From contig WJKO01000407.1 of NCBI GenBank assembly GCA_014729055.1, positions 1-13,788 on the forward strand: a stretch of 13,788 nt of DNA, in the 5' to 3' direction. The notes under the pieces are model-generated. The model was not told the DNA's origin and did not search any database. It saw only the letters and a list, made by a program, of their open reading frames with translations. A program made the position numbers and the translations under genes. Below, piece by piece: positions 13,142-13,788 of the stretch (within the stretch, counting starts at the first letter, position 1; every line of letters starts with the position of its first letter). Source of the stretch: Promethearchaeota archaeon. GTDB taxonomy: Archaea > Asgardarchaeota > Lokiarchaeia > Sigyniarchaeales > Promethearchaeaceae.

Positions 13142-13788
13142 CTATAATTTCGGGCTTTTTGCTAAGACGCAACTTATTACAGGCATAATATCTAATGGTG
13201 TTACTTCATCAAATACTTCTGATAATTTATTAACTGTTTCCTGAACAGTGAGAGGCTTTCCAATTGTTAATGCTTGAGTCATATTTATTCCTAGAGTACC
13301 CAATAACTTTTTTTGTTGTTCTAAGGAAAAATCTTCCATAATGTTTTCAAATAGATTTCTAAAAATAGGATTTGGTTGTTTTATCGCAATATGCGCTAAC
13401 ATTCCATCTTTCTTCAAGATTCTAGGCCAACTATTTGGATATTTTTCATCTAAATTTTTTAGAAAGATATTATTCCTTGCTTTTCCTATCGTAAAAACAT
13501 AATCAAGCGAATTTGATTTTAGAATCATATTTTTATCCAATGGTCTAAATGTAAATTCTTCTGTATCTGAATAAAAATCCAGTTTTTTAGATTTATTATA
13601 GTAAATCACAAACTCATCACCGACCTTTGTCAATAACGATTCTAATATTTCAAACTGTGGTATTAATTGGAACGCTCCTACATCAAAATAAACATGACAA
13701 ATTCCTTTCTTCTTTTCTAAAATGTTTCGTTCTTCGATTTCTTTTATAAAATGATCACGAAACTTAATGATATTAGCCTCTATTATGA
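13142..13788 (-). CDS. Possible SAM-methyltransferase-fold protein, partial (N-terminus beyond right edge)
   Basis: The frame is open from the right edge to a TAG at 13142-13144, giving about 215 visible residues. There is no ATG in frame; the TTG at 13633 is probably internal because the upstream translation continues naturally (HVYFDVGAFQLIPQF). Features recalling a class I methyltransferase are VYFDVGAF, FTFRPLDKNMILKSNSLDYVFTIGKA (motif IV-like) and PRILKKDGMLAHIAI (the LKpGG strand). The glycine-rich SAM motif is not canonical (DVGAFQ in place of DxGxGxG), so cofactor binding is uncertain. It lies on the same strand 42 bases upstream of the ABC operon and may be co-transcribed. Coding is fairly sure; the family call is tentative. 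Confidence 0.6.
   Translation of the reverse strand, partial: IIEANIIKFRDHFIKEIEERNILEKKKGICHVYFDVGAFQLIPQFEILESLLTKVGDEFVIYYNKSKKLDFYSDTEEFTFRPLDKNMILKSNSLDYVFTIGKARNNIFLKNLDEKYPNSWPRILKKDGMLAHIAIKQPNPIFRNLFENIMEDFSLEQQKKLLGTLGINMTQALTIGKPLTVQETVNKLSEVFDEVTPLDIMPVISCVLAKSPKL

Overview
The window is mostly an AT-rich archaeal-looking chromosome segment. Archaeal hints are a TATA-box-like element upstream of the first gene, T-rich non-hairpin ends, and purine-rich Shine-Dalgarno sites between tightly packed genes. An N-glycosylation-rich, membrane-anchored giant surface protein and a 'SPEDIT' motif of a kind I associate with Asgard (Promethearchaeota) proteins make an Asgard archaeon my best guess. 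That assignment is inference. Every well-supported gene lies on the minus strand.

Layout. Positions 1-702 hold most of a bactofilin-like polymer-forming protein that runs off the left edge just as a C-terminal zinc-ribbon motif seems to begin. Positions 825-2779 look like gene debris. They contain the C-terminal half of an aldo/keto reductase cut off exactly at a perfect inverted repeat, a small acidic plus-strand ORF, and a GC-richer fragment of a 54-residue-repeat (probably beta-propeller) protein that is cut at both ends and interrupted by an in-frame TAA.

Positions 2850-13099 form a compact six-gene minus-strand operon. In transcription order it encodes ABC ATPase 1 (364 aa), ABC-2-type permease 1 (379 aa), permease 2 (400 aa), ABC ATPase 2 with a 270-residue N-terminal extension (604 aa), a giant exported subtilase-fold protein (about 1596 aa), and a 64-residue two-helix membrane protein. 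Neighbouring genes overlap or abut in four of the five junctions, and the last codons of several genes carry the Shine-Dalgarno site of the next. Upstream, at 13142-13788, is the C-terminal part of a possible SAM-methyltransferase-fold protein running off the right edge.

The point of greatest interest is this operon. The subtilase-like protein keeps the fold motifs and the catalytic Asp but has lost the catalytic His (Ser), the oxyanion Asn (Asp) and the nucleophilic Ser (Thr). It therefore looks like a pseudoprotease. It also carries a glutamine-amidotransferase-like domain, a C-terminal membrane anchor and a cytosolic tail. Together with a heterotetrameric ABC-2 exporter and a tiny membrane partner, this suggests an undescribed membrane machine in which an inactive subtilase acts as an external binding or gating module for the transporter. 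The gene content is read directly from the sequence; the joint function is inference.
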